Positions 48,305 through 57,164 of a stretch of DNA of 64,000 nucleotides are shown in pieces. The position numbers and the translations under genes were made by a program. The DNA is taken from contig NZ_JNWZ01000035.1 of NCBI RefSeq assembly GCF_000716545.1, forward strand, positions 6,598-70,597. The letters run 5' to 3'. The DNA is from Kitasatospora phosalacinea (GTDB lineage Bacteria; Actinomycetota; Actinomycetes; Streptomycetales; Streptomycetaceae). Below the pieces are notes generated by a model. The model worked only from the letters and a program-made list of their open reading frames with translations. It was not told the origin of the DNA and made no database searches. Position 1 is the stretch's first letter. Each line of letters starts with the position of its first letter.

Positions 48305-49624
48305 CTACAGCGCCCGCAGCAGCATCCCCGGCCGCTCCACGCAGTCCGCGACGAACCGCAGGAACCCGCCCGCCGTGCCCCCGTCGCACACCCGGTGGTC
48401 GAAGGTGAAGGACAGCTGGGTGACCTGGCGGACCGCCAGCTCCCCCTCGTGCACCCAGGGCTTGGGGACGATCCGCCCCACCCCGAGCATCGCCGCCTCC
48501 GGGTGGTTCAGGATCGGCGTCGACCCGTCCACCCCGAACACCCCGTAGTTGTTCAGCGTGAACGTCCCGCCGGTCAGCTCCGCCGGGGCGAGGCTGCCCG
48601 CCCGGGCGCCCTCGGTCAGCCGGGCCATCTCCTCGGCCAGCCGCTCGGTGCCCAGCCGTCCGGCGTCCCGGACCACCGGCACCAGCAGCCCGCGCGGGCC
48701 CTGCGCGGCGAAGCCCAGGTGCACGGACGGGTGCCGGCGCACCGCCTCGCCCTCGACGCTCGCGTTCAGCTCGGGGAAGCGCTCCAGCCCGGCCAGGCAG
48801 ATCCGGGCCAGCAGCGCGAGCACGCTCAGCTTCGGGCCCGGCGCCCGGTTCGACTGGGCGCGCAGCGCCATCAGCTCGGTGGCGTCGGCGTCCACCCAGC
48901 AGGTCGCGGCGGGGATCTCCCGGTGGCTGCGGGTCAGCTTCTCGGCGACCGCCCGGCGCAGCCCGCGCAGCGGCACGAGCTCGCCCTCCGGTCCGGTTCC
49001 ACGTGGAACAACGGCCGGTCCGGGGGCGGCGGTTGCCGCGATCGCCCGTTCCACGTCCCGCCGGGTGACCAGCCCGTCCGGCCCGCTGCCGGCCACCGCG
49101 GCCAGGTCGAGCCCGTGCTCCCGGGCGATCCGGCGCACCAGCGGCGAGATCACCGCCACCACGGCCGGAGCGGCCGCCACCGGCGCGGGAGCCGTCACCG
49201 GCGCGGGCTCGGGCGCCGGCGCGGGCCCGGGCGAGGGCGCCGCTGCGGGGCCCTCCCCCGGCCGCACCCGCCGCCGCCCGGCCCGCCGGGCCTCGGCGAC
49301 CCCGTAGCCGACCAGCGGCCGTTCCACCGGCGGCTCGGCGCCGTCCCCGGCCGCCGCGGCTCCCCCCACCGGGGGCGAGACCGCGACGGTCACCAGCGGG
49401 GCGCCCACCGGCACCTCCTGCCCGATCTCGCCGAACCGGGCGGTCACCACCCCGCCGTACGGGCAGGGCACCTCGACCACCGCCTTGGCGGTCTCCACCT
49501 CCACCACCGGCTGGTCGACGGCGATCACCTCGCCGACCTCGACCATCCAGCGCACCACCTCCGCCCCGGTGAGCCCCTCACCGAGGTCGGGCAGCGTGAA
49601 CTCGCGGACCACCGGCATCGCCAT
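48305..49624 (-). CDS. bkdC: branched-chain alpha-keto acid dehydrogenase E2 (dihydrolipoamide acyltransferase)
   Basis: The 439-aa E2 has one lipoyl domain with Lys47 in 'VVEVETAKAVVEV', an Ala/Pro linker, an E1/E3-binding segment ('SPLVRRIAREHGLDLAAVAG') and a catalytic domain with 'TFTFDHRVCDGG' carrying HxxxDG (His and Asp of the active site). It transfers branched acyl groups to CoA, supplying starters for branched fatty acids and polyketides. ATG 49624 overlaps the E1-beta stop (TGATG). No E3 is encoded in the operon. Confidence 0.95.
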   Translation of the reverse strand: MAMPVVREFTLPDLGEGLTGAEVVRWMVEVGEVIAVDQPVVEVETAKAVVEVPCPYGGVVTARFGEIGQEVPVGAPLVTVAVSPPVGGAAAAGDGAEPPVERPLVGYGVAEARRAGRRRVRPGEGPAAAPSPGPAPAPEPAPVTAPAPVAAAPAVVAVISPLVRRIAREHGLDLAAVAGSGPDGLVTRRDVERAIAATAAPGPAVVPRGTGPEGELVPLRGLRRAVAEKLTRSHREIPAATCWVDADATELMALRAQSNRAPGPKLSVLALLARICLAGLERFPELNASVEGEAVRRHPSVHLGFAAQGPRGLLVPVVRDAGRLGTERLAEEMARLTEGARAGSLAPAELTGGTFTLNNYGVFGVDGSTPILNHPEAAMLGVGRIVPKPWVHEGELAVRQVTQLSFTFDHRVCDGGTAGGFLRFVADCVERPGMLLRAL

Positions 49625-50631
49625 CACTCCTCCCATTGGAGCCGGGCGACGGCGTCCAGGATCCGGTCCACCCCGGGCAGGTGGTGGTGCTCCAGCATCG
49701 GCGGCGGGTACGGGACGTCGAAGCCGGTGACCCGCAGCACCGGCGCGGCCAGGTGGTGGAAGCACTTCTCGGTCAGCCGGGCGGCGATCTCCGCCCCGGC
49801 GCCGCCGAAGCCGGCCGACTCGTGCACCACCACGGCCCGGCCCAGCGAGCGGACCACCTCGCAGGCGGTGGCCTCGTCGAACGGCACCAGCGAGCGCAGG
49901 TCGAGCACCGCCAGGTCCCACCCCTCGGCCTTCGCGGCCTCGGCGGCCTCCAGGCAGACCGGCAGCGAGGGCCCGTAGGTGACCAGGACGGCCGAGGTGC
50001 CGGGGCGGCGCAGCACGGCCTTCCCGACCGGTTCGACGCCCGCCGCCGGGTCCCACCCGTCCTTGCCCCAGTAGAGCCGCTTGGGCTCCAGGAACACCAC
50101 CGGGTCGTCGGAGGCGATCGAGGCCCGCAGCAGCCCGTACGCGTCGGCGACGGTCGCGGGGGTGACCACGTGCAGGCCGGGGGTGTGCGCGTAGTACGCC
50201 TCGGAGGCGTCGCTGTGGTGCTCGACGCCGCCGATGCCGCCGCCGTACGGGATGCGGACGGTGATCGGCAGCGGGAGCTTCCCGGCGGTGCGGTTGCGCA
50301 TCTTGGCGACGTGCGAGAACAACTGCTCCAGCGCCGGGTAGGCGAAGGCGTCGAACTGCATCTCGACCACCGGGCGCAGCCCGTACATGGCCATGCCGAC
50401 GGCGGTGCCGAGGATGCCGGCCTCGGCCAGCGGGGTGTCCAGGCAGCGGTCGGGGCCGAACTCGGCGGTCAGGCCGTCGGTGATCCGGAAGACGCCGCCG
50501 AGCGCGCCGACGTCCTCGCCGAGCACGTGGACGGTCTTGTCGGCGCGCATCGCGTCGCGCAGCGCGAGGTTCAGGGCCTGCGCCATGGTGCCGGTGCGCA
50601 GGCCGTGCTGTTCGCTGACCACGGTGCTCAT
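49624..50631 (-). CDS. bkdB: branched-chain alpha-keto acid dehydrogenase E1 beta
   Basis: The 335-aa protein has 'VHVLGEDVGALGGVFRITDG', 'TPLAEAGILGTAVGMAMYG' and 'PYGGGIGGVEHHSDASEAYY', the standard transketolase-type E1-beta signatures. With E1-alpha it binds thiamine diphosphate and decarboxylates the 2-oxo acids of Val, Leu and Ile. Start ATG 50631 overlaps the E1-alpha stop (ATGA), and its stop overlaps the E2 start. Confidence 0.96.
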   Translation of the reverse strand: MSTVVSEQHGLRTGTMAQALNLALRDAMRADKTVHVLGEDVGALGGVFRITDGLTAEFGPDRCLDTPLAEAGILGTAVGMAMYGLRPVVEMQFDAFAYPALEQLFSHVAKMRNRTAGKLPLPITVRIPYGGGIGGVEHHSDASEAYYAHTPGLHVVTPATVADAYGLLRASIASDDPVVFLEPKRLYWGKDGWDPAAGVEPVGKAVLRRPGTSAVLVTYGPSLPVCLEAAEAAKAEGWDLAVLDLRSLVPFDEATACEVVRSLGRAVVVHESAGFGGAGAEIAARLTEKCFHHLAAPVLRVTGFDVPYPPPMLEHHHLPGVDRILDAVARLQWEE

Positions 50632-51782
50632 CGGCCGTGCACCTCGGCCTCCGCGGCGAGTTCGGCGGCCAGTTGCCCGGCCTGCTCGCGCAGCTGCTGG
50701 GTGGGTTCGGCGTAGACGTGCGCGAACAGCGACATCGGGTCGAGCTCGGGGTCGGTGTGGAACTCGGCGCGCATCCGGGCGGCCAGCTGTTCGGCCCGCT
50801 CGGCGGCGTCGGCGACCAGCTCCTCGTCGAGCAGGCCGCGGCCGCGCAGGGCGTCCTCCAGCAGCCGGACCGGGTCGTGCACCCGCCAGGCCTCGACCTC
50901 CTCGGCCTGCCGGTAGCGGGTGGCGTCGTCGGCGTTGGTGTGCGCCTCGATCCGGTAGGTGAGCGCCTCCACCAGGGTGGGCCCGCCGCCGGTGCGGGCC
51001 CGCTCGACGGCCTCGGTGAGCACCGCGTGCACGGCGAGCGCGTCGTTGCCGTCGACCAGCCGGCCGGGCATGCCGTAGCCGACGGCCTTGTGGGCCAGGG
51101 TCGGCGCGGCGGACTGCCGGGTCAGCGGGACGGAGATCGCGTAGCCGTTGTTCTGCACCAGGAACACCACGGGGGCGTGCAGCACCGCCGCGAAGTTCAG
51201 GCCCTCGTGGAAGTCGCCCTCGCTGGTGCCGCCGTCGCCGAGCAGGGCGAGCGCCACCGTGTCGTCCCCGGCCAGCCGGGCGGCGTGCGCCAGGCCGACG
51301 GCGTGCGGAACCTGGGTGGCCAGCGGGGTGCACAGCGGGGCGGTGCGGGTGGCGCGCGGGTCGTAGCCGGTGTGCGCGTCGCCGCGCAGCAGGGTGAGCG
51401 CCTGCAGCGGGTCGACGCCGCGGGCGACCACGGCGAGGGTGTCCCGGTAGGAGGGGAACAGCCAGTCGTCGGGGCGCAGCGCGAGCGCGGCGGCCACCTG
51501 GCAGGCCTCCTGCCCGGTGGAGGCCGGGTAGACGGCGAGCCGGCCCTGCTTGGTGAGGGTGGTGGCCTGCTGGTTGTAGCGGCGCCCGGCGACCAGCCGC
51601 CGGTACAGCTCGCGCAGCAGCGCGGGGTCCGCCGCGTCGGCGGCGGGGGTGCCCAGGACGCGCAGCGGCTCGGGGTCGGGCAGCAGCGGGGCGGGGTCGG
51701 TGCGGGGCGCGGTGGCGCCGGGCCGCCAGCCGGGCACGGTACCGGCCGCGGCGGGGTCGTTCCTGTGGTCCAGGACGGTCAT
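50628..51782 (-). CDS. bkdA: branched-chain alpha-keto acid dehydrogenase E1 alpha
   Basis: The 384-aa protein has the thiamine diphosphate motif from 'LLGDGGTSEGDFHEGLNFAA' to 'VFLVQNNGYAIS', plus 'LVDGNDALAVHAV' and 'IEAHTNADDATRYR'. ATG 51782 is selected because GGAGG stands eight bases ahead; a GTG at 51791 would destroy that spacing. It heads bkdA-bkdB-bkdC and is divergent from the Lrp-type bkdR gene. A TetR-like operator shared with paaN lies 33 bp upstream. Confidence 0.95.
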   Translation of the reverse strand: MTVLDHRNDPAAAGTVPGWRPGATAPRTDPAPLLPDPEPLRVLGTPAADAADPALLRELYRRLVAGRRYNQQATTLTKQGRLAVYPASTGQEACQVAAALALRPDDWLFPSYRDTLAVVARGVDPLQALTLLRGDAHTGYDPRATRTAPLCTPLATQVPHAVGLAHAARLAGDDTVALALLGDGGTSEGDFHEGLNFAAVLHAPVVFLVQNNGYAISVPLTRQSAAPTLAHKAVGYGMPGRLVDGNDALAVHAVLTEAVERARTGGGPTLVEALTYRIEAHTNADDATRYRQAEEVEAWRVHDPVRLLEDALRGRGLLDEELVADAAERAEQLAARMRAEFHTDPELDPMSLFAHVYAEPTQQLREQAGQLAAELAAEAEVHGR

Positions 51783-51814
51783 CTCGGGCACCTCCGGGGT
51801 GGTGGGGGCTCCCT

Positions 51815-51860
51815 ACCGATTGTTCGGTCGTCTGTTCATCTTGACCATATCCCCGTCAAG
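51815..51860. promoter_or_regulatory. bkdA/bkdR divergent control region
   Basis: ACCGATTGTTCGGT (51815-51828; arms ACCGA/TCGGT) differs in one base from the site in the paaN promoter. A second inverted repeat CTTGAC-N9-GTCAAG (51840-51860) is a fair Lrp-type site for the divergent BkdR. Both lie within the 147-bp gap between the start codons. Confidence 0.6.
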
Positions 51861-51929
51861 ACGGTGGACAGTCGGCCGAAAGGGGGGTCTGCTGGGGCCA
51901 GCACGTCCAATCGCGAGGGATGGGGGGCC

Positions 51930-52397
51930 ATGTCGGCTGAACAGGTGTCCAGACTCGACCGTGTCGACCGGTCGATCCTGCGGCTGCTGCGGCAGGACGG
52001 TCGCGCCTCGATCCGCTCGGTGGCCGAGCGGGTGCACGTGTCCCGGGCCAACGCGTACGCCCGGATCTCCAGGATGGTCGAGGACGGCGTGATCCGCGGC
52101 TTCACCGCCCGGGTCGACCACGAGCGGGCCGGGCAGACCGCGTCCGCGTACGTCACCCTGCGGATCGTGCAGAACTCCTGGCGCACCGTGCGCGAGCAGC
52201 TGCTCCGGCTGCCCGGGGTGGCGCACATCGCGCTGGTCGGCGGCGACTACGACGTGCTGATGCTGGTCCACACGGCGGACAACCGGGCGCTGCGCGAGCT
52301 GGTGCTGGGCAGCATCCAGTCCATCCCGGAGGTGCTGAGCACCCGCACCATGCTGGTGTTCGAGGAGACCGACCAGATCCCGGCGGAGGGCCTGTAG
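51930..52397 (+). CDS. bkdR: Lrp/AsnC-family regulator of the bkd operon
   Basis: The 155-aa protein has the AsnC helix-turn-helix ('LDRVDRSILRLLRQDGRASI', 'VHVSRANAYARISRMVEDG') and a RAM ligand domain ('VALVGGDYDVLMLVHTADN' with the first Val from HIALVGG). It is divergent from bkdA, the usual place of BkdR. It probably senses a branched-chain amino acid and controls the operon. ATG 51930 lacks a canonical AGGAGG but follows a purine-rich GAGGGATGGGGGG. Confidence 0.9.
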   Translation: MSAEQVSRLDRVDRSILRLLRQDGRASIRSVAERVHVSRANAYARISRMVEDGVIRGFTARVDHERAGQTASAYVTLRIVQNSWRTVREQLLRLPGVAHIALVGGDYDVLMLVHTADNRALRELVLGSIQSIPEVLSTRTMLVFEETDQIPAEGL

Positions 52398-52406
52398 CGC
52401 CCCGGC

Positions 52407-52442
52407 GGCTCAGTCGTCCGCAGTGGCTCAGTCGTCCGCGGT
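52407..52442. repeat. 18-bp tandem duplication across a stop codon
   Basis: GGCTCAGTCGTCCGCAGT (52407-52424) is followed at once by GGCTCAGTCGTCCGCGGT (52425-52442), 17 of 18 identical. The second holds the stop (52428-52430) and last codons of the minus-strand hypothetical gene; the first lies beyond it. Confidence 0.8.
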
Positions 52443-52958
52443 GGCGACGGCCACCACGGTGTACCCGGCGCCGACGCCGACCAGCGCCGCGTCGACGAGG
52501 TCCACGGTGACCGGCTGCCAGCTGCGGTTGCCCCCACCGGGCGGACGGCGCGCGGCGTGGCCGTTGGCCCGCCAGTCGGCGTCCGGGCCGAGCAGTTCGA
52601 CCAGCGGTTCCGCCAGCACCCGGGCCTGGGGAACGCCCCCGTAGGTGGCGGACAGCAGGTGCGTCCCGAGCGTGAGCGCCATCCAGTCCGCCGCCTCCGC
52701 CGCCGGGACGCGCACCCCCAGCCGCTCGTGCAGCTGCCGGGCGTCGCGCGGGCCGCGGTGCCCCCGGCGGCACCGGCAGGCGGCGCGCCCGTGCACCAGC
52801 GGCTCCGGCCTCCGCTCCAGCGCGTCCCAGCAGAGTCGGCCGTGGTCGAGCCCGCGGTCCTCGCCGATCTCCACCACCGTGGCGGAGGCGCGGTGGGCGG
52901 TCCAGTCGTCCAGCAGCTCGCGCAGCGCGTCCAGCTCCCCCGGCAGGTGGACGCTCAC
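52428..52958 (-). CDS. unknown 176-aa protein coupled to TetR
   Basis: GTG 52958 overlaps the stop of the upstream TetR gene (GTGA). The product starts VSVHLPGELDALRELLDDWT and has a basic Cys-containing patch 'GRAACRCRRGHRGPRD', a 'WMALTLGTHLLSATYGGVPQ' segment and an Ala/Val-rich end. No signal peptide, membrane helix or family is recognised. Coupling implies joint action or joint expression with the TetR protein. Confidence 0.7.
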   Translation of the reverse strand: MSVHLPGELDALRELLDDWTAHRASATVVEIGEDRGLDHGRLCWDALERRPEPLVHGRAACRCRRGHRGPRDARQLHERLGVRVPAAEAADWMALTLGTHLLSATYGGVPQARVLAEPLVELLGPDADWRANGHAARRPPGGGNRSWQPVTVDLVDAALVGVGAGYTVVAVATADD

Positions 52959-53539
52959 CCGGCGCGCAGGCCGTCGAAGGCGAAGCGGGCCACCGCGTCG
53001 GGCAGGTGCTCGGCGCCGCGCTGGCCGGGCCGGTACCACTCCACCAGCGAGTTGACGGTGCCGAACAGCAGCCGGGTGGCCAGCCGGGGTTCGACGTCGG
53101 CGCGCAGCTGCCCGGCGGTGACGGCGTCCTGGACGAGCCCGGCGACCCGGTGGTCGAAGTCGCGGCGCCGCTCCAGCGCCCACTGCTCGGTGGCGGTGTT
53201 GCCGCGCACCCGCAGCAGCAGCGTCACGTACGGCAGTTCGGCCAACAGCACCTCGGTGGTGCGGCGCACCACGTGTTCCAGCCGGTCCACCGGGCGGCCC
53301 CGGACGGCGGCCGGCTCGTCGAGGATCGCGAACAGCGCGTCCAGCGCCCGGCCGACCGCGAGCCGCAGCAGTTCCTCCTTGCCGCGCACGTGGTGGTAGA
53401 TCGAGGACTTGGAGATCCCGGCGGCCCTGGACAGGTCCTCCATCGAAGTTCCGTCGTAGCCGCGTTCGTTGAAGACCCGCACGGTGACGGCGAGCAGCGA
53501 GTCGACGGTGTAGGCGGCGCGCGTGGAGTGGTCGGCCAT
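52955..53539 (-). CDS. TetR-family regulator, candidate for bkd/paa control
   Basis: The 194-aa protein has a TetR helix-turn-helix ('VFNERGYDGTSMEDLSRAAG', 'ISKSSIYHHVRGKEEL') and a C-terminal domain of the TetR_C group seen in fatty-acid/phenylacetate regulators (KstR/FadR/PaaR-like). ATG 53539. It lies about 1.1 kb from bkdR and 3.6 kb from paaN. Both bkdA and paaN carry ACCGATyGTTCGGT sites, and this is the nearest TetR gene to them, so it is the best local candidate for binding; this is inference. Confidence 0.88.
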   Translation of the reverse strand: MADHSTRAAYTVDSLLAVTVRVFNERGYDGTSMEDLSRAAGISKSSIYHHVRGKEELLRLAVGRALDALFAILDEPAAVRGRPVDRLEHVVRRTTEVLLAELPYVTLLLRVRGNTATEQWALERRRDFDHRVAGLVQDAVTAGQLRADVEPRLATRLLFGTVNSLVEWYRPGQRGAEHLPDAVARFAFDGLRAG

Positions 53540-53586
53540 GCGACGAGTATCCCCGGGTCGGCCCGGGACCGCCCCGGGGGGTGGCC

Positions 53587-54642
53587 TCAGGCCCGGGACG
53601 CCTGCCCGGCCGGCTGACCGGCCGGCTGACCGGCCGGCCGACCGGCCTGCTGCCCGTCCTGCTGCCCGTCCTGCTGCCCGCCCGCGCGGCCGGCCGGCCG
53701 GGCGGTGTCCTCGGCGACGAAGTAGGCGGGGCGGCGCTGCACCGAGGTGTAGATCCGGGCCACGTACTCGCCGAGCAGGCCGACGCAGATCAGCTGCACC
53801 CCGCCGATGAACAGCAGGCCGACGAAGAGCGAGGTCCAGCCGGGCACGGTGGCGCCGAACAGGTAGACGGTCAGGCAGAAGGCCAGCAGCAGCAGACAGG
53901 TGAAGAAGGCGAGGGTGCCGAGCCAGGTGGCCAGCCGCAGCGGGGCGGCGGAGAAGCCGGTGATGCTGTCCAGGGCGAGCCGGACCATCTTGGTCAGCGG
54001 GTACTTGGTGGTCCCGGCCACCCGCTCCTCGCGGACGTAGCGCACCTCGCCGCTGGGGAAGCCCAGCCAGGGCACCAGCAACCGGTAGACCCGCTGCTGG
54101 TCGGGGAGTTCCTTGAGCGCCTCGACGGCCTCCCGGCTGAGCAGCCGGAAGTCCCCGGCGTTGGACGGCACCTGCCGCCCCACCAGGCGGCGGATCAGCC
54201 AGTAGTAGCCGCCGGCCGTCCAGCGCTTGAAGCCGGTGTCGGTGGAGCGGTCCTCGCGCACCCCGTAGACGATGTCCAGACCCTCGGCGCGGGCCAGTTC
54301 CAGCATCTCCGGGATCTTCTCCGGCGGGTCCTGCAGGTCCGCGTCGATGCTGGCCACGTAGTCGCCCAGGGCGTGGTCGAGGCCGGCGGTCAGCGCGGAC
54401 TGGTGGCCGCTGTTGCGGCGCAGCCGGACCATCCGCAGCTCGGGCCAGTCGGTGGCCAGGTCGCGCAGCAGGGCGGCGGTCTTGTCGGCGCTGCCGTCGT
54501 CCACGGCGACCACCTCGTAGCCGACGCCGAGCCCGTCCAGCACCGGGCGGACCCGGGCCGCGAAGGCGGGCAGCGCGTCCTCCTCGTTGTACATGGGGAC
54601 GACCACCGACAGCAGAACGCCTGCTTGTGCCGCTGCACTCAT
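53587..54642 (-). CDS. GtrB/DPM1-like polyprenyl-phosphate glycosyltransferase
   Basis: The 351-aa protein has a GT2 domain ('LSVVVPMYNEEDALPAF', 'VDDGSADKTAALLRDL', 'IDADLQDPPEKIPEMLEL') and two membrane helices near 235-300, the GtrB/ArnC layout that loads a sugar onto polyprenyl phosphate. The last 30 residues are Gln/Gly/Pro repeats (DGQQDGQQAGRPAGQ) coded by tandem DNA. GGAGAG precedes ATG 54642. It is divergent from a PIG-V-like mannosyltransferase that could use the lipid-linked sugar. Confidence 0.9.
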   Translation of the reverse strand: MSAAAQAGVLLSVVVPMYNEEDALPAFAARVRPVLDGLGVGYEVVAVDDGSADKTAALLRDLATDWPELRMVRLRRNSGHQSALTAGLDHALGDYVASIDADLQDPPEKIPEMLELARAEGLDIVYGVREDRSTDTGFKRWTAGGYYWLIRRLVGRQVPSNAGDFRLLSREAVEALKELPDQQRVYRLLVPWLGFPSGEVRYVREERVAGTTKYPLTKMVRLALDSITGFSAAPLRLATWLGTLAFFTCLLLLAFCLTVYLFGATVPGWTSLFVGLLFIGGVQLICVGLLGEYVARIYTSVQRRPAYFVAEDTARPAGRAGGQQDGQQDGQQAGRPAGQPAGQPAGQASRA

Positions 54643-54796
54643 CAGTCTCTCCAGCCCGGTGGGTGAGTTCGTCCGATGGTGGGGAGTGTAACCACGCCCC
54701 GTCCGGTCAGGTACAGACCAGGTGCACGTGCCGTAGGCTCGCCCGAGCATCCTGGCGGCCCGGCGGGGCCCGAGAACCCAGACAGGACCTGAGGCG

Positions 54797-56056
54797 ATGG
54801 CAGCGAGCCCCGACACCGAAGTGGTCGAACTACCCGATCCGCCCGCGGACGCGGTCCCCGAGGCACCGGGCCCGCGCGAGTGGCTGCGCCGGACCGCGCG
54901 CGAGTACGGCCCGGCCCTGGCGGTCTTCGGGGCGGTCCGGCTGATCGCGTTCACGGTCTTCGCGTGGCTGCTGGCCTGGTCCGGCGAGTACCTGACCAAG
55001 ACGCCCAGGTTCGGCGGCGGCAAGCACGTCTGGGACGTGGTCGGCGGCTGGGACGGCTGGTGGTACCAGCAGGTCGCGCAGAACGGCTACGACCCGAAGC
55101 TGCTGCCCTCCACCTCCGGGCCGTGGACGATCGAGCAGAACTCGGTCGCGTTCTTCCCCCTCTATCCGGGCCTGATCAAGATGGTCTCCGCGGTGACCGG
55201 CCTGAACACCCTGGGCGCGGGCATCCTGGTCTCGGTGGTGACCTCCTTCATCGCCGCGGCCGGCATCTACGCGGTCGCCAAGCTGATCGCGGGCCACCGG
55301 ACGGCGGTGATCGCGGCCGGCGTCTGGGGCCTGTTCCCCGGCTCCGGCGTCGAGTGGGCGGTCTACTCGGACTCGCTGTTCGTCGCCCTCGCCGCCTGGG
55401 CCTGCTACTTCGTGATGACCCGCAACTGGCTGGCCGCCGGCGTCACCACCTTCGTCGCCGGGCTGAACCGCCCGACCTCCGCCGCCCTGGCCGCGGCGGT
55501 CGGCGTGGCCGCGCTGATCGCGCTGTGGCAGCGCAAGGACGGCGTGCTGGGCCCGCTGACCGCGCTGGTGATCGCCCCGCTCGGCTTCACCGGCTACATC
55601 GCCTGGGCGAGCTGGCGGATGGGCAGCTGGACCGCCTACTTCGACCTGCAGCGCGGCGGCTGGCTGCACTACTTCGACTGGGGCGCGCACACCGGCAACG
55701 TGCTGGAGAACCTGCTGCTCGGGCACCACGACTACATCTTCGGCTACCCCACCGAGGACATGATCGCGCTGTTCCTGGTCTTCAGCCTGCCGATCCTGCT
55801 CTTCCTGATGGTCCGGATGCGGGTGCCGGTCTTCCTGGTCGTCTACACCTGCGTCACCATCGTCCTGGTCCTCGGCAGCCAGCAGATCTTCGGCAACACC
55901 TCCCGCTACCTGCTCCCCTGCTTCCCCCTCTTCCTCCCGATCGCCGCCGCCCTCAAGCGGCTCTCCCGCCCCTCCCTGGCCGTCACCCTCGGCACCGTCG
56001 CCGCGGCCTCCGGCTGGTACGCCGGCTACGTCCTCTTCGAACTCGGCATCCCGTAG
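54797..56056 (+). CDS. PIG-V-like GT-C mannosyltransferase membrane protein
   Basis: The 419-aa protein has about nine to ten hydrophobic helices and the PIG-V-type loop 'GGWDGWWYQQVAQNGYDP' with 'VAFFPLYPGLIK', where the Asp is the likely catalytic residue. Such enzymes transfer mannose from polyprenyl-phosphate-mannose outside the membrane. The divergent GT2 gene encodes a candidate donor-forming enzyme. ATG 54797 has GAGG just upstream. Confidence 0.85.
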   Translation: MAASPDTEVVELPDPPADAVPEAPGPREWLRRTAREYGPALAVFGAVRLIAFTVFAWLLAWSGEYLTKTPRFGGGKHVWDVVGGWDGWWYQQVAQNGYDPKLLPSTSGPWTIEQNSVAFFPLYPGLIKMVSAVTGLNTLGAGILVSVVTSFIAAAGIYAVAKLIAGHRTAVIAAGVWGLFPGSGVEWAVYSDSLFVALAAWACYFVMTRNWLAAGVTTFVAGLNRPTSAALAAAVGVAALIALWQRKDGVLGPLTALVIAPLGFTGYIAWASWRMGSWTAYFDLQRGGWLHYFDWGAHTGNVLENLLLGHHDYIFGYPTEDMIALFLVFSLPILLFLMVRMRVPVFLVVYTCVTIVLVLGSQQIFGNTSRYLLPCFPLFLPIAAALKRLSRPSLAVTLGTVAAASGWYAGYVLFELGIP

Positions 56057-56081
56057 ACCCGCGCCCCCGCACCTCCCGCGT

Positions 56082-56114
56082 CGACGGCCGCCCCCGCTCC
56101 GGGGGCGGCCGTCG
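56082..56114 (+). terminator. 15-bp perfect-stem terminator
   Basis: CGACGGCCGCCCCCG and CGGGGGCGGCCGTCG pair around CTC, 26 bp after the stop of the mannosyltransferase gene. Confidence 0.8.
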
Positions 56115-56305
56115 CGCTTCCCGCTGCGGGGCGAGCGGCGTCCCGACCCGGAGCGGGGTGTCCGGTTCGGGTGTCCGGTTCGGGGCGGGAATTCCGTAAA
56201 GCCCGCCCAAGGACGGGTAAAGAGCGGGTATCCGGTGCGCGGCACCGGTCCCGCCCGCTGTCACACTCGCGCGTCCGATTCCCGCACGAACCAGGGACCC
56301 ACCAG

Positions 56306-57064
56306 ATGCGCACCCACCGACTGCCGGCCGTCACCGCCCTGTCCGCCCTCGCCCTCTGCGGCCTGACGGCCTGCGGCTCGGACGACGGCTCGAAGGACGC
56401 GGCGGCCTCCACCTCCACCTCCGCCTCCGCCCCCGCCTCCCCCTCGGCCCCCGCCCTGGCGGACCTGCTCGCGTCGGAGATCGCGGAGAAGTCCCGGGCC
56501 GCGGGCGGGAAGCTGAACAGCGTCACCATGGCCATCAGCCTCCCCGGGCACAAGGAGGGCCGGCTCAGCGGAACGTTCAGCGAGGACAACGCCGGCAACT
56601 GCACCGGCCGGTACGCCTTCGAGGGCAAGGGCTCGGTGGAGATCGTCCGCGTCGGCACCGACGTGTGGACGAAGCCGGACACCGCCTACCTGAAGGCCAC
56701 CTCGCCCGGCATCCCCGCCGAAGCGGTCGGCAAGTGGTTCGTCAGCGACAACAAGCCCACCAGCATGGCCTACTTCTGCGACCTGGGCGTGCAGTTGGAG
56801 AAGCGCGTCGGCCTGAACACCGACGGCAGCCCGAACAGCAGCCTCCGCAAGGGCGACGGCAAGCAGGTGGACGGGGCCCCCGCGGTCGTCCTCACCATGA
56901 CCGACGAGACCGGCAGTCCGGTGCGCTACGACATCGCGGCCGAGGGCGAGCCGCGCCTGCTCGCCACCGAGAGCGGCACCGGCGACATGGTGGTGCGGCT
57001 CGGCGACTTCGACAAGCCGGTGCAGGTCACCGCCCCCACCCCGGACCAGGTCTTCCAGCGCTGA
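56306..57064 (+). CDS. secreted lipoprotein
   Basis: The 252-aa precursor has a lipoprotein signal peptide with lipobox 'LTAC' (Cys23), a Ser/Thr/Ala-rich spacer (about 28-50) and a beta-rich domain with 'ISLPGHKEGRLSGTFSEDNA', 'VEIVRVGTDVWTKPDTAYLK' and 'VVLTMTDETGSPVRYDIAAE'. The fold suggests an LppX/LprG-like lipid-binding shape, but this is not certain. It stands alone between a terminator and the paaN promoter; the role is unknown. Confidence 0.8.
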   Translation: MRTHRLPAVTALSALALCGLTACGSDDGSKDAAASTSTSASAPASPSAPALADLLASEIAEKSRAAGGKLNSVTMAISLPGHKEGRLSGTFSEDNAGNCTGRYAFEGKGSVEIVRVGTDVWTKPDTAYLKATSPGIPAEAVGKWFVSDNKPTSMAYFCDLGVQLEKRVGLNTDGSPNSSLRKGDGKQVDGAPAVVLTMTDETGSPVRYDIAAEGEPRLLATESGTGDMVVRLGDFDKPVQVTAPTPDQVFQR

Positions 57065-57099
57065 CCCGGCCGCCCCGCGGACGGACGGGGCCGGGACCC

Positions 57100-57127
57100 T
57101 TGCACCGACCGATCGTTCGGTTACGCT
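57100..57127 (+). promoter_or_regulatory. paaN promoter with TetR-type operator
   Basis: TTGCAC (57100-57105) and TACGCT (57122-57127) are spaced by 16 bp. The spacer contains ACCGATCGTTCGGT (57108-57121), inside the larger near-palindrome 57104-57121. The same element, one base different, lies upstream of bkdA. A repressor bound here would cover the polymerase site. Confidence 0.75.
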
Positions 57128-57164
57128 GAGGAGCGTCCCGCCCCGCCCCCGTGAGGAGCGCATC

